In this document: piece by piece, positions 35,021 through 43,508 of the stretch | Layout: the number at the start of each line of letters is the position of its first letter | Position numbering within the stretch: position 1 is the stretch's first letter | NCBI GenBank assembly: GCA_027483605.1 | Contig: JAIXUE010000021.1 | Coordinates: 1 to 57,131 of the forward strand | Origin: Cryomorphaceae bacterium | GTDB lineage: Bacteria > Bacteroidota > Bacteroidia > Flavobacteriales_D > Crocinitomicaceae | Reading direction: 5' to 3' | Length of the DNA stretch: 57,131 nt | The notes under the pieces: generated by a model | What the model was told of the DNA's origin: nothing | The model's database searches: none | The model's input: the letters and a program-made list of their open reading frames with translations, nothing else | Made by a program: the position numbers and the translations under genes

Positions 35021-35469
35021 TAGTGAATTTTGTTAATGATCCAATTTCGGCCATTGAAAACAGCTCCCTCGTTTTCTTTTTTGCCTATGAGGGCTTGAAA
35101 AAGTGGCGCGTCAGTACTCATGCAAAATATGGTCATGGTATCAAATTGAAGTTGTCCGTATGGGACGCTGCAGTAGTACCAATTGTTGTCGGATTCAAAA
35201 AGTGCCCCGTTTTGTATTTGCGAGAAAACTGTGCTCGGATCCATTTTTTGGAGGACCTGAAGTTGTTGTTGTGCCAGGGCAATTTGGTGGTCAAGTTTTT
35301 CGATTTCGATTTGCGCAATGGCAATCCCGACTTCGTGTTTGTCGCCAGCAGAGCCCTTTCCGCTTTCTGTACTTTCAATACTTAATTGGCTTCGTTGGAG
35401 TTGCAGGGCAGATTTCCGACTTTCCAGTGCGTTAAATAAATGGTCGTGGAGCCTTGTTTTGAGGGTCAT
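35020..35469 (-). CDS. Small Gre-factor-like protein
   Basis: 149 residues from the ATG at 35469. A longer frame starting at 35520 would include an exact -7 element (35476-35483), so I prefer the short start. The N-terminal half is a coiled coil (about 1-90) with a loop carrying ESTESGKGSAGDKHEVG, and the C-terminal half resembles the FKBP-like domain of GreA/GreB, with the usual IGKKENEGAVFNGRNWIINKI ending. GreA/GreB bind the RNA polymerase secondary channel and rescue backtracked complexes. This family is often mislabelled 3-oxoacyl-ACP synthase in Flavobacteriales; the Gre-like reading is mine. Whether the acidic coiled-coil tip is functional is unclear. It is divergent from ileS. Confidence 0.75.
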   Translation of the reverse strand: MTLKTRLHDHLFNALESRKSALQLQRSQLSIESTESGKGSAGDKHEVGIAIAQIEIEKLDHQIALAQQQLQVLQKMDPSTVFSQIQNGALFESDNNWYYCSVPYGQLQFDTMTIFCMSTDAPLFQALIGKKENEGAVFNGRNWIINKIH

Positions 35470-35475
35470 ATCTTG

Positions 35476-35483
35476 CAAAAATA
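35476..35483 (-). promoter_or_regulatory. -7 promoter element (TATTTTTG) for the Gre-like/flavoprotein pair
   Basis: An exact TAnnTTTG match on the minus strand ending 6 bases before the ATG at 35469. It decides the start codon of the Gre-like gene and predicts a very short leader. Confidence 0.6.
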
Positions 35484-35496
35484 GCCTGATTTGTCG

Positions 35497-35504
35497 TAAA
35501 TTCG
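35497..35504 (+). promoter_or_regulatory. Possible -7 element (TAAATTCG) for ileS
   Basis: TAAATTCG differs from TAnnTTTG at one base, ends 22 bases before the ileS ATG, and is the same octamer seen before the glycosyltransferase at 18630. It lies in the divergent gap with the Gre-like gene. Confidence 0.35.
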
Positions 35505-35526
35505 CGACTTTACAAAGCAAACGTTC

Positions 35527-38500
35527 ATGAAAGCAAAATATCCTGAGTACAAAGGATTAAATCTCCCCAATGTCGCTGCCACTGTCCTTGAAAAATGGCA
35601 AAAAGAATCCATTTTTCAGCAATCGGTTGCTCAGCGCAATGGAGCACCTTCTTTTGTCTTTTATGAAGGTCCGCCTTCTGCCAATGGCTTGCCCGGCATT
35701 CACCATGTTATGGGCCGCGCCATCAAGGATATCTTTTGCCGTTACCAAACGCTCAAAGGTAAGCAAGTGCAGCGCAAGGCGGGTTGGGATACCCACGGCT
35801 TGCCAGTTGAGCTCGGTGTCGAAAAAGAACTCGGCATTACCAAAGAAGACATCGGCACCAAAATTTCCATAGATGCCTACAACGAGGCTTGTAAAGAAGC
35901 AGTGATGCGCTACACAGACATCTGGAACCAACTCACCGAGAAAATGGGTTATTGGGTCGATATGCAAGATCCGTATATTACTTATTCTCCTAAATACATG
36001 GAGAGCGTTTGGTGGTTGTTGGCTCAACTTTACAACAAAGGATTGTTGTATAAAGGTTACACCATTCAGCCGTATTCTCCGAAAGCAGGGACCGGCCTTT
36101 CTTCGCACGAACTCAACCAACCGGGTTGCTACAAAGACGTCAAAGACACTACCATTGTCGCTATGTTTGAAACCTTAGCTGGTCAAACTTTGCCGTTTGC
36201 AACTGATTTCTGCGAAAAAACACATTTACTTGCCTGGACCACCACACCCTGGACGCTTCCCTCCAACACCGCACTTACGGTTGGCCCCCAAATTGAATAT
36301 GCGCTTGTAGCGACTTACAACCAATATACTTACACACCCGTGCAAGTGATCCTTGCCACAAATTTGGTGGGCTATCAATTTGCGAAAGGTTTTGTAGCGG
36401 TAGAGAACACCGCTGAACTTCAAAATTACAATGCCGGAGACAAACAAATTCCCTACTTCGTTTTAGGAACGTGTAAAGGGCAAGACCTCATCGGGCTCAA
36501 ATACCAACAACTCTTGGCTTTTGCGCAGCCGGCAGAAAATCCACAAGAAGCATTTCGCGTCATTGGCGGAGATTTCGTGACTACCGAAGATGGAACCGGA
36601 ATCGTACACACCGCTCCAACTTTTGGTGCCGATGACGCCCGTGTGGCAGCAGAGGCCGGTGTGCCAGGGCTGCTCGTCGCAGACGAGCGCGGCAACCTCG
36701 TTCCACTCGTCGACCTCCAAGGTCGCTTCAGACCTGAAGTGGGCCCATACGCAGGCATGTACGTTAAAAATGAATATTACGATGCGGGTCAAGAACCTGA
36801 GCGATCTGTAGACGTCCAAATTGCCATTCAATTGAAAGAAGAGGGCAAGGCATTTAAAGTAGAAAAGTACGAGCACTCGTATCCGCATTGTTGGCGCACA
36901 GACAAACCAGTCTTGTATTACCCATTAGATTCCTGGTTTATCCGCGTTACCGACCAAAAAGACCAACTCGTTGCCCTCAACAAAGAAATCAACTGGAAAC
37001 CCGAAGCAACCGGTTCAGGTCGCTTTGGCAAATGGCTCGAAAACGCCAATGACTGGAACCTCTCGCGTTCTCGCTATTGGGGCATTCCCATTCCTATTTG
37101 GTCTAGCGAAGAAGGCGATGAACGCATTTGCATCGATTCAATTGCCACACTCAAAAATGAAATCGACAAGTCTGTACGCGCTGGTTTCATGACAGAAAAT
37201 CCTTTTGCGGCTTTTGAACCAACAGATTTTTCCAACCAAAATTACGAGCTCATCGACCTGCACAAGCACAAGGTAGACCCCATCATTTTGGTTTCGCCGA
37301 GTGGCAAGCCCATGAAGCGAGAGGCAGACCTCATTGACGTTTGGTTCGACTCCGGCGCCATGCCGTATGCCCAATTGCATTACCCTTTTGAAAACAAAGC
37401 GCTAATTGATAACAACCTCGCCTTCCCTGCCGATTTCATTGCCGAAGGTGTTGACCAAACCCGCGGATGGTTTTATACGCTCCACGCTATTTCTACAATG
37501 GTATTCGGCCAAAAAGCTTATAAAAATGTGGTTTCCAATGGTTTGGTTTTAGATAAAAACGGCTTAAAGATGTCCAAGCGCTTGGGCAATGCCATTGACC
37601 CCTTTACAACCCTAGACCAGTACGGCCCAGACGCCACGCGCTGGTACATGATCACCAACGCCCAACCCTGGGACAACCTTAAATTTGATCTTGAAGGCAT
37701 CGCCGAAGTACAGCGCAAATTCTTTGGTACGCTTTACAATACCTACTCGTTTTTTGCACTTTATGCGAATATTGACGGTTTTGATTTCAGCCAAGCAGTC
37801 ATCGAAGTTTCCAAAAGACCTGAAATTGACCAATGGGTTATTTCTAAACTCAATTCATTGGTAGCTGAGGTAGATGCCGCTTTTGCCGCCTATGAACCCA
37901 CCAAAGCAGGTCGTGCTATTCAAGACTTCGTCACCGAGCAGCTTTCTAATTGGTATGTTCGTTTGTGCCGTCGCCGCTTCTGGAAAAACGACGACAGCCA
38001 AGACAAACTCGCCGCTTATCAGACCCTTTATACTTGTCTAGAAACAATTGCCATTTTAGCGGCGCCAATAGCACCGTTCTACATGGATCAGCTCTACACA
38101 GACCTCAATAAAGTGACAGGCCGCCAAGCACATCCCTCGGTGCATTTAGCTGATTTCCCAAGCGCAGTTGAGCAGCACATTTTGCCAACCTTAGAAACCC
38201 AAATGGAGTTGGCTCAAAAAGCGTGTTCATTGGTACTCGCGCTGCGCAAAAAGCAGCATATCCGCGTGCGTCAACCGCTACAAAAAATCATGATTCCCGT
38301 ATTGAATGCCCAAGAAGCGGCCAATTTCCGTCATGTCACGGATTTGATCTGCTCGGAGGTCAATGTCAAAGAACTTGAATTACTCACTGATACGGGCATC
38401 CTCGTGAAGTCGATCAAGCCGAACTTCAAGACCATTGGTCCTAAATACGGCAAACAAATGAAGTCGATCAGCCAAGTGGTGCAACAATTCGACCAAAATG

Positions 38501-38922
38501 ATATTGCTCAAATTGAACAAAATCAAGGATGGAATGGCCAAATAGAAGGTGAAACAATTGTCTTAGACCTCACGGATTTTGAAATCCAGGCCCAAGACAT
38601 TCCTGGTTGGTTGGTCGCCAATGAAAATGGCTTAACAGTGGCTTTAGATGTCACGATCTCTGCCGAACTCAAAGCCGAAGGCTTGGCGCGTGAGCTTGTC
38701 AATCGCATTCAGAATTTGCGCAAGGAAAGCGCTTTTGATGTCACGGATCGCATATTGGTGCAGATCGACACCACTGCAGCTATTCGAGCAGCTATTGAAA
38801 CACATAAAGCTTATATTTGTGCTGAGGTCTTGGCCAACGATATTCAATTTACAAGCCTTTCTGTTGAAAAAACAGAAGAAATTGAGGCTCCTGCCGACAC
38901 CGCAATTCAACTTTCAAAATAA
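35527..38922 (+). CDS. ileS: Isoleucyl-tRNA synthetase
   Basis: 1131 residues, long as in Bacteroidota and the eukaryote-like IleRS branch. The class I signature HIGH appears as GIHH in PPSANGLPGIHHVMGRAIKD (about residues 48-67), a form I recall as common in this phylum. The editing domain follows (TTPWTLPSNTAL, GTGIVHTAPTFGADD). Then come VDQTRGWFYTLHAIS and KMSKR in NGLKMSKRLGN (about residue 682), an anticodon-binding helical domain, and a C-terminal extension. It charges tRNA-Ile and edits valine. The stop overlaps the biotin carrier gene by one base (TAATG). Confidence 0.96.
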   Translation: MKAKYPEYKGLNLPNVAATVLEKWQKESIFQQSVAQRNGAPSFVFYEGPPSANGLPGIHHVMGRAIKDIFCRYQTLKGKQVQRKAGWDTHGLPVELGVEKELGITKEDIGTKISIDAYNEACKEAVMRYTDIWNQLTEKMGYWVDMQDPYITYSPKYMESVWWLLAQLYNKGLLYKGYTIQPYSPKAGTGLSSHELNQPGCYKDVKDTTIVAMFETLAGQTLPFATDFCEKTHLLAWTTTPWTLPSNTALTVGPQIEYALVATYNQYTYTPVQVILATNLVGYQFAKGFVAVENTAELQNYNAGDKQIPYFVLGTCKGQDLIGLKYQQLLAFAQPAENPQEAFRVIGGDFVTTEDGTGIVHTAPTFGADDARVAAEAGVPGLLVADERGNLVPLVDLQGRFRPEVGPYAGMYVKNEYYDAGQEPERSVDVQIAIQLKEEGKAFKVEKYEHSYPHCWRTDKPVLYYPLDSWFIRVTDQKDQLVALNKEINWKPEATGSGRFGKWLENANDWNLSRSRYWGIPIPIWSSEEGDERICIDSIATLKNEIDKSVRAGFMTENPFAAFEPTDFSNQNYELIDLHKHKVDPIILVSPSGKPMKREADLIDVWFDSGAMPYAQLHYPFENKALIDNNLAFPADFIAEGVDQTRGWFYTLHAISTMVFGQKAYKNVVSNGLVLDKNGLKMSKRLGNAIDPFTTLDQYGPDATRWYMITNAQPWDNLKFDLEGIAEVQRKFFGTLYNTYSFFALYANIDGFDFSQAVIEVSKRPEIDQWVISKLNSLVAEVDAAFAAYEPTKAGRAIQDFVTEQLSNWYVRLCRRRFWKNDDSQDKLAAYQTLYTCLETIAILAAPIAPFYMDQLYTDLNKVTGRQAHPSVHLADFPSAVEQHILPTLETQMELAQKACSLVLALRKKQHIRVRQPLQKIMIPVLNAQEAANFRHVTDLICSEVNVKELELLTDTGILVKSIKPNFKTIGPKYGKQMKSISQVVQQFDQNDIAQIEQNQGWNGQIEGETIVLDLTDFEIQAQDIPGWLVANENGLTVALDVTISAELKAEGLARELVNRIQNLRKESAFDVTDRILVQIDTTAAIRAAIETHKAYICAEVLANDIQFTSLSVEKTEEIEAPADTAIQLSK

Positions 38923-39389
38923 TGCTCATGAACAAATGGTTCCTAGACGATAAAGAAACCCAAACCCTTAGTGGCGCTGCTGTCAAGTGGTTTGATCATC
39001 GCTTTTTTGAAATCAAGTTTGAAGGTAAAAAATACCATGGCGAGCTCGTTTCTGACCAATCCGAAACTGGCCAACTCACCATTCGCATCAATCACCGCAC
39101 GTTTCAGGTCAAGAAAGGTCATCCGCTAGATGCGCTCATTGCCTCTATGGGCCTCGACAAACCTAAATTGCGCAAACTCAAAGAAATGCAGGCGCCTATG
39201 CCAGGCCGCGTGACCGCAATTCACGTACAGGTTGGCCAAGAAGTTGAGCCGGGCGCACCATTGCTTTCACTAGAAGCCATGAAAATGGAAAACGTTTTGA
39301 AAGCCGAAGGAATCGGTGTGGTTTCCGAAATTGCTATTCAGCAAGGTGATGTTGTAGAAAAAGGAGCTCTTTTGATCTCATTTACCTGA
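38922..39389 (+). CDS. Biotin carboxyl carrier protein subunit
   Basis: 155 residues. The C-terminal 75 residues form a biotinyl/lipoyl domain with the biotin site in SLEAMKMENVL (about Lys123) and the preceding PMPGRVTAIHVQVGQEVEPG. The N-terminal half resembles the carrier-linked BT-like domain of acyl-CoA carboxylase alpha subunits, so it may be a split-off carrier of an acetyl/propionyl-CoA carboxylase. A carboxyltransferase (PccB-like) gene is 12 kb away at 51228; no biotin carboxylase is in the window. The ATG at 38922 overlaps the ileS stop; the ATG at 38928 is an alternative. Confidence 0.88.
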   Translation: MLMNKWFLDDKETQTLSGAAVKWFDHRFFEIKFEGKKYHGELVSDQSETGQLTIRINHRTFQVKKGHPLDALIASMGLDKPKLRKLKEMQAPMPGRVTAIHVQVGQEVEPGAPLLSLEAMKMENVLKAEGIGVVSEIAIQQGDVVEKGALLISFT

Positions 39390-39394
39390 TCGCT

Positions 39395-39799
39395 TTACTT
39401 GATCCTGATCTGGCACTTTTTGTCTCGATCCAACACAATTTTTGCAGATTCAAAGCTAGGTGCTGAGAAGGTTTCTCTTGCATTATTCGAAAAGCCATAC
39501 GCTTCTGTAGGGGCTCCAAATAGGTTTTTATCGAGTTTGCCATTTTTGTTTTCGTCGTGGTAAATGGCCAAAGCGTAAGTGTCTTTAGGTAAATTTTTAA
39601 ACTTATAAACGTGGCTTTTGCCCTCGTGCGTCAAGACTACACCTTTGTATTGTTTGCCATAATTTGGAAATGAGGCACTCGAATTGAAGAGACCGATAAA
39701 TAGCGTGCCCTTGGTATTCGGAATGCCATCTACTTGCACTTCGAGGTCGTAGGTGCTGCCCAAAAGGCCAAGTAGCGTCAGCGCGAGGAGTAGTTTCAT
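39395..39799 (-). CDS. DUF2141-family secreted protein
   Basis: 134 residues from the ATG at 39799. A signal peptide (MKLLLALTLLGLLGS) precedes a beta-rich domain matching DUF2141: LEVQVDGIPNTKGTLFIGLF, NLPKDTYALAIYHDENKNGKLD, FGAPTEAYGFSNN. The DENKNGKLD stretch looks like a calcium-binding loop. The family is widespread and uncharacterised, and its members are periplasmic or outer-membrane associated. A longer frame to 39841 would run through the -7/-33 elements and is rejected. It is convergent with the biotin carrier gene with only 5 bases between stops. Confidence 0.86.
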   Translation of the reverse strand: MKLLLALTLLGLLGSTYDLEVQVDGIPNTKGTLFIGLFNSSASFPNYGKQYKGVVLTHEGKSHVYKFKNLPKDTYALAIYHDENKNGKLDKNLFGAPTEAYGFSNNARETFSAPSFESAKIVLDRDKKCQIRIK

Positions 39800-39810
39800 A
39801 TTGCTTCTAA

Positions 39811-39841
39811 CAAACTTAAGCCAAAGCTGTTCAACAACCAA
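39811..39841 (-). promoter_or_regulatory. Promoter (-33 TTG, -7 TAAGTTTG) for the DUF2141 gene
   Basis: On the minus strand TTG (39841-39839) is followed after 20 bases by an exact TAnnTTTG (39818-39811), 11 bases before the ATG at 39799. It overlaps the galE upstream region, so the two promoters are arranged back to back. Confidence 0.62.
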
Positions 39842-39851
39842 CGGATTCTCC

Positions 39852-39859
39852 TAACTTTG
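39852..39859 (+). promoter_or_regulatory. -7 promoter element (TAACTTTG) for galE
   Basis: An exact TAnnTTTG match ending 4 bases before the galE ATG (39864). The sequence and distance are the same as at asnS. It predicts a leaderless or near-leaderless mRNA. Confidence 0.62.
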
Positions 39860-39863
39860 TTTT

Positions 39864-40886
39864 ATGAATAAATACGTACTCGTTACAGGTGGTGCAGGCT
39901 ATATAGGTTCTCATACCGTCGTAGCGCTCCTACAACAAGGATATACACCCGTCATTGCCGATGATTTTCGCAATGCCAATAAAATTGTCTTAGCTGGCCT
40001 TCGTTCAATTTTAGGTCACGATCCGCTGCTATACCCTATAGATATCTGCGACAAACAAGCCTTAACCGCTTTGTTCGATAAATACACCTTTGAGGGCGTC
40101 ATTCATTTTGCGGCTTATAAAGCGGTTGGCGAATCTGTAGACAAACCGCTGGAATACTATCAGAATAATTTAGTCGGGCTGATCAATGTACTTTCCCTAT
40201 TGCAATCGCATCAGGTCAAGAATTTTGTTTTTTCCTCGTCTTGTACGGTTTATGGCGAGCCCAAAGGAGAGAAAGAAGTCAGTGAAACAACCCCCAAGCA
40301 ATTACCTGAGTCACCCTACGGTTACACCAAGTGGATGGGCGAGCAAATCATCGCCGATTTTCACCGCAGTGCACCCGAAATTAAACTCATGAACCTTCGC
40401 TACTTCAATCCAGTTGGCGCGCATCCTTCGGCACTTATTGGCGAATTCCCCATCGGGAAACCCAATAACCTATTGCCGTTCGTAACCCAAACGGCTATCG
40501 GAAAGTACCCGCACCTCACCATTTTTGGCAACGATTACCCTACGCGCGACGGCTCTTGCATCCGCGACTACATCCATGTGCAAGATTTAGCCGAGGCACA
40601 CGTTGCCGCCCTAGACTTCTTGTCTAAACAACAAGAAGGCTTACTTGAAGCAGTGAATATCGGCACCGGCACCGGCACTTCTGTACTTGAAATTGTTGCC
40701 GCATTTGAACGCGTTACAGGTCTAACTTTGCCGCATGTGATTGGGCCAAGAAGACAAGGCGACGTCATTGAAATTTATGCCAATGCCACCAAAGGAGAGC
40801 AATTGCTTGGCTGGAAGGCACGTTTAGGCATCGAGGATGCGCTCAGAGATGCATGGGCTTGGGAACAACACCTTGCAGCGCTATGA
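39864..40886 (+). CDS. galE: UDP-glucose 4-epimerase
   Basis: 340 residues, the standard length. The Rossmann motif is VTGGAGYIGSHTV (residues about 6-18). The catalytic Ser/Tyr/Lys are in FSSSCTVYG and SPYGYTKWMGEQ. RYFNPVGAHPS, NLLPFVTQTAIG and DGSCIRDYIHVQDLA are GalE-specific. It interconverts UDP-glucose and UDP-galactose (possibly the N-acetyl forms), supplying galactose for surface polysaccharides. Its stop overlaps the tatD start by 4 bases, and tatD overlaps ansA, giving a three-gene unit from the promoter at 39852. Confidence 0.95.
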   Translation: MNKYVLVTGGAGYIGSHTVVALLQQGYTPVIADDFRNANKIVLAGLRSILGHDPLLYPIDICDKQALTALFDKYTFEGVIHFAAYKAVGESVDKPLEYYQNNLVGLINVLSLLQSHQVKNFVFSSSCTVYGEPKGEKEVSETTPKQLPESPYGYTKWMGEQIIADFHRSAPEIKLMNLRYFNPVGAHPSALIGEFPIGKPNNLLPFVTQTAIGKYPHLTIFGNDYPTRDGSCIRDYIHVQDLAEAHVAALDFLSKQQEGLLEAVNIGTGTGTSVLEIVAAFERVTGLTLPHVIGPRRQGDVIEIYANATKGEQLLGWKARLGIEDALRDAWAWEQHLAAL

Positions 40887-41680
40887 TCATCGATACGCAT
40901 TCACATCTGTACGCCGAAGAATTCGACCTCGATCGCGTCGAAGTATTGAACCGCGCTTCTCAAGTTGGCGTTGGTGCAATTCTTTTACCCAATATCGATA
41001 CTGAAAGTATTGGCGCATTGGAAACCCTGGCCTCAACCACGGCAAATTGTATCCCAATGATGGGCTTACACCCGACCTACGTAAAGGATGCCTGGCAACA
41101 AGATTTAGCTGCAATTGAGGCCCAGCTTTTTGCCGCCCCGGAACGCTACTGCGCAGTTGGGGAAATCGGTATAGATCTCTACTGGGACGACACCTTTCTC
41201 GAAGCGCAAAAAGAAGTGTTTCGCACCCAAGTACAATGGGCAAAAAAACTCAAATTGCCAATCGCTATTCATGTTCGCAAGGCATTCGAAGAATTATTTG
41301 CAGTGCTCGACAGCGAGTGGACACCCGAACTCTGCGGTGTTTTTCATTGCTTTACAGGCAGTAAAGAACAAGTACAAAGGATACTCAAGTACCAAAATTT
41401 TTATTTTGGTATTGGTGGTGTAGTCACTTACAAAAACGCAGGTTTGGCTGAGGTTGTAAAGGAAATCCCTTTGGACAGGCTACTACTCGAGACAGACGCG
41501 CCTTATTTGTCGCCTGTTCCGTATCGGGGTAAGCGCAATGAGCCAAGTTACCTCATAGAGGTGGTGAGTAAACTCCAAGAAGCGTTGGGCCTCAGTGCCG
41601 CGCAAATAGAAAAGCTCACTGCTGACAATGCCATTCGTTTATTTGCTTTAGAAAAATTCCTTACTTTCGAGCATGCGTAG
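40883..41680 (+). CDS. tatD: TatD-family metal-dependent hydrolase/DNase
   Basis: 265 residues from the ATG at 40883, overlapping the galE stop (ATGA). An upstream in-frame ATG at 40853 would lie inside galE and add ten unrelated residues. Metal-binding motifs are IDTHSHLY (HxH), GEIGIDLYWD (Glu), FHCFTG (His) and LETDAPYLSP (Asp), all in place for a TIM-barrel metallohydrolase. TatD enzymes are 3'-5' exonucleases with roles in DNA repair and quality control. Paralogues are common, so tatD is used as a family name. Confidence 0.9.
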   Translation: MIIDTHSHLYAEEFDLDRVEVLNRASQVGVGAILLPNIDTESIGALETLASTTANCIPMMGLHPTYVKDAWQQDLAAIEAQLFAAPERYCAVGEIGIDLYWDDTFLEAQKEVFRTQVQWAKKLKLPIAIHVRKAFEELFAVLDSEWTPELCGVFHCFTGSKEQVQRILKYQNFYFGIGGVVTYKNAGLAEVVKEIPLDRLLLETDAPYLSPVPYRGKRNEPSYLIEVVSKLQEALGLSAAQIEKLTADNAIRLFALEKFLTFEHA

Positions 41681-42701
41681 GCTACTTTTGATCTATACTG
41701 GCGGAACCATTGGCATGATCACCAATTCAGAAACTGGTGCCCTTGAAAGTTTTGACTTTGCACATCTTTACAGCCAGATTCCAGAACTCAAGCGCTTTGA
41801 ACTTGACATCCAAGTGAAGAGTTTTGATACGCCACTAGATTCCTCAGAAATAGGTCCTCGGCATTGGCAACAATTGGCTTCTTGGATTTCAGAGGCCTAC
41901 ACAGATTTTGACGGTTTTGTAGTCTTGCATGGTACCGACACTATGGCCTATACTGCTAGTGCACTGAGCTTCATGCTACAGGGCCTCAGAAAACCTGTTG
42001 TTTTTACAGGTTCACAGCTCCCAATCGGGATCATTCGCACCGATGGCAAAGAAAACCTGATTACGGCTATTGAAATGGCAGCGGCCATAGATGCCCAAGG
42101 CGAGCCTGTTTTGCAGGAAGTTGCTGTTTATTTTGAATACGCTTTGTTCAGGGGCAACCGCAGTGCAAAGATTTCTGCTCACCAATTTGAGGCATTTGCC
42201 GCACCAAATTATCCACTTTTGGCCAAAGCGGGTGTTCAAATTGAATGGTACAAAGAACGCTTGCTTCGAACGCCGCTTCCGGAATTGAAAACTCATTTAG
42301 CGCTCAGCAATGAGGTGCTCATCTGGAGACTCTTTCCCGGTATGCCTATTGAACTTTACGCGTCGGCTTTGTCATTCCCAAAAGTTAAAATCCTTATCCT
42401 TGAAACATTTGGTGCGGGAAACGCCTTCAGCGACAGCGCTTTTCAGGCACTGCTTGCCGCATTTATTCAAGAAGGAGGTTTGGTTCTGAATATCACACAA
42501 TGCCAGAGTGGCGCGGTGCGTCAAGGAGCCTATCAGACCAGCACATTTTTTGAACAAATTGGAGTCATTAGTGGTGCCGACTTAACTGCCGAAGCGGCGC
42601 TCACCAAATGTATGTTTGCTTTGGCGAACGTAGAGCAGGCTGCGCGCGCTCAGTACTTGCGAACGTCTGTTGTAGGGGAGCTTTCTAGTCCTGAAAAGTA
42701 G
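41673..42701 (+). CDS. ansA: Type I (cytoplasmic) L-asparaginase
   Basis: 342 residues, no signal peptide. The first catalytic Thr is in YTGGTIGM (about residue 12) and the second Thr-Asp pair is in VVLHGTDTMAYTASAL (about residue 90). The length, the missing signal peptide and FTGSQLPIG fit the AnsA group. It hydrolyses asparagine to aspartate and ammonia. The start overlaps tatD by 8 bases. The 3' end overlaps the convergent ftsE by 17 bases, with no terminator between them. Confidence 0.92.
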   Translation: MRRLLLIYTGGTIGMITNSETGALESFDFAHLYSQIPELKRFELDIQVKSFDTPLDSSEIGPRHWQQLASWISEAYTDFDGFVVLHGTDTMAYTASALSFMLQGLRKPVVFTGSQLPIGIIRTDGKENLITAIEMAAAIDAQGEPVLQEVAVYFEYALFRGNRSAKISAHQFEAFAAPNYPLLAKAGVQIEWYKERLLRTPLPELKTHLALSNEVLIWRLFPGMPIELYASALSFPKVKILILETFGAGNAFSDSAFQALLAAFIQEGGLVLNITQCQSGAVRQGAYQTSTFFEQIGVISGADLTAEAALTKCMFALANVEQAARAQYLRTSVVGELSSPEK

Positions 42702-43368
42702 GTTGCTCGACCAATAGGCCATTCACAACTTCTAAAATTCTTCCGGGATAATGTTTCACCATTTGCATGTCGTGGGTGGCCATTAAAATAGCGGTATTTT
42801 CTTCTTTGGCTACCGCCAAAAGCAATTCCATGATTTCTTTAGAGGTTTCTGGGTCAAGATTACCTGTTGGTTCGTCGGCTAAGATCAGTGCAGGCTGATT
42901 GAGTAGTGCACGAGCAATAGACACGCGTTGTTGTTCGCCTCCCGAGAGCATGTGCGGAAACGAATTCGCTTTTTGCTCAATACCAACAAGCTGTAAGCAA
43001 TTCAATGCGCGTTGTTCTATTAATTTCTTGTCTTTCCAGCCTGTAGCTCCCAAAACAAACTTCAGGTTTTCTAGCACATTTCGGTCGGTGAGCAATTGAA
43101 AATCTTGAAAAACGATGCCAATTTTTCGGCGTAAAAAGGGTATTTCCCTGCGTTTGAGACCCTTCAGTGTATAGCCGCACACTTCTCCTTCTCCTTCGAC
43201 TAAGGGGATTTCTGCATAAAGTGTTTTGAGCAAACTACTTTTACCACTGCCGGTTTTACCGATCAAATAAGCAAAGGATTGAGCGGCAAGTTCAAGTTGC
43301 ACGTTCGATAAGATCAACTGATCTTGTTGGTAAATATTGGCTGCAGACAGCGCGATGACATTTGACAC
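42685..43368 (-). CDS. ftsE: FtsE-like ABC transporter ATPase
   Basis: 227 residues, an ABC ATPase alone. Walker A is IGKTGSGKSSLL (residues about 36-47), Q-loop FQDFQLL, signature LSGGEQQRV, Walker B LILADEPTGNLD and the switch His in ATHDMQM. TGNLDPETS and RNVLENLKFVL fit FtsE, the ATPase that with FtsX controls peptidoglycan hydrolases during division. Related LolD/MacB ATPases share much of this. The start is GTG (43368). No ftsX is adjacent. The large TPR and barrel genes start on the other side of the divergent gap. Confidence 0.85.
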   Translation of the reverse strand: MSNVIALSAANIYQQDQLILSNVQLELAAQSFAYLIGKTGSGKSSLLKTLYAEIPLVEGEGEVCGYTLKGLKRREIPFLRRKIGIVFQDFQLLTDRNVLENLKFVLGATGWKDKKLIEQRALNCLQLVGIEQKANSFPHMLSGGEQQRVSIARALLNQPALILADEPTGNLDPETSKEIMELLLAVAKEENTAILMATHDMQMVKHYPGRILEVVNGLLVEQPTFQD

Positions 43369-43467
43369 GAGTTCTATTTTTAGACAAATGTGTTCAATAT
43401 GTCGTAACCATTTGTCAAAGTCTGCGATTTTATCTTAACAAATTCAGGTTTAAAACTTTTGTTTGCA

Positions 43468-43492
43468 GGGGGCGTGTTGGGCCTGCGCCCCC
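43468..43492. promoter_or_regulatory. GC-rich inverted repeat in the ftsE/TPR divergent gap
   Basis: A perfect 7-base inverted repeat (GGGGGCG at 43468-43474, CGCCCCC at 43486-43492) with an 11-base loop, in a 140-base gap that is otherwise AT-rich. A -7-like TAATTTTA (43495-43502) follows directly, ending 6 bases before the TPR gene ATG at 43509. There is no upstream gene on the plus strand to terminate, so an operator or an RNA hairpin is more likely than a terminator. Confidence 0.4.
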
Positions 43493-43508
43493 ATTAATTT
43501 TACATTCT

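Noticed and set aside
35674-35735. IleRS HIGH motif reading GIHH as a sign of a pseudogene
   Set aside because: The rest of the enzyme is intact, KMSKR is present, and I recall this variant as usual in Bacteroidota IleRS.
43362-43508. 49 extra residues before the large TPR protein
   Set aside because: The signal peptide starts at 43509; the upstream part covers the divergent promoter region and the GC hairpin and has no protein-like features.
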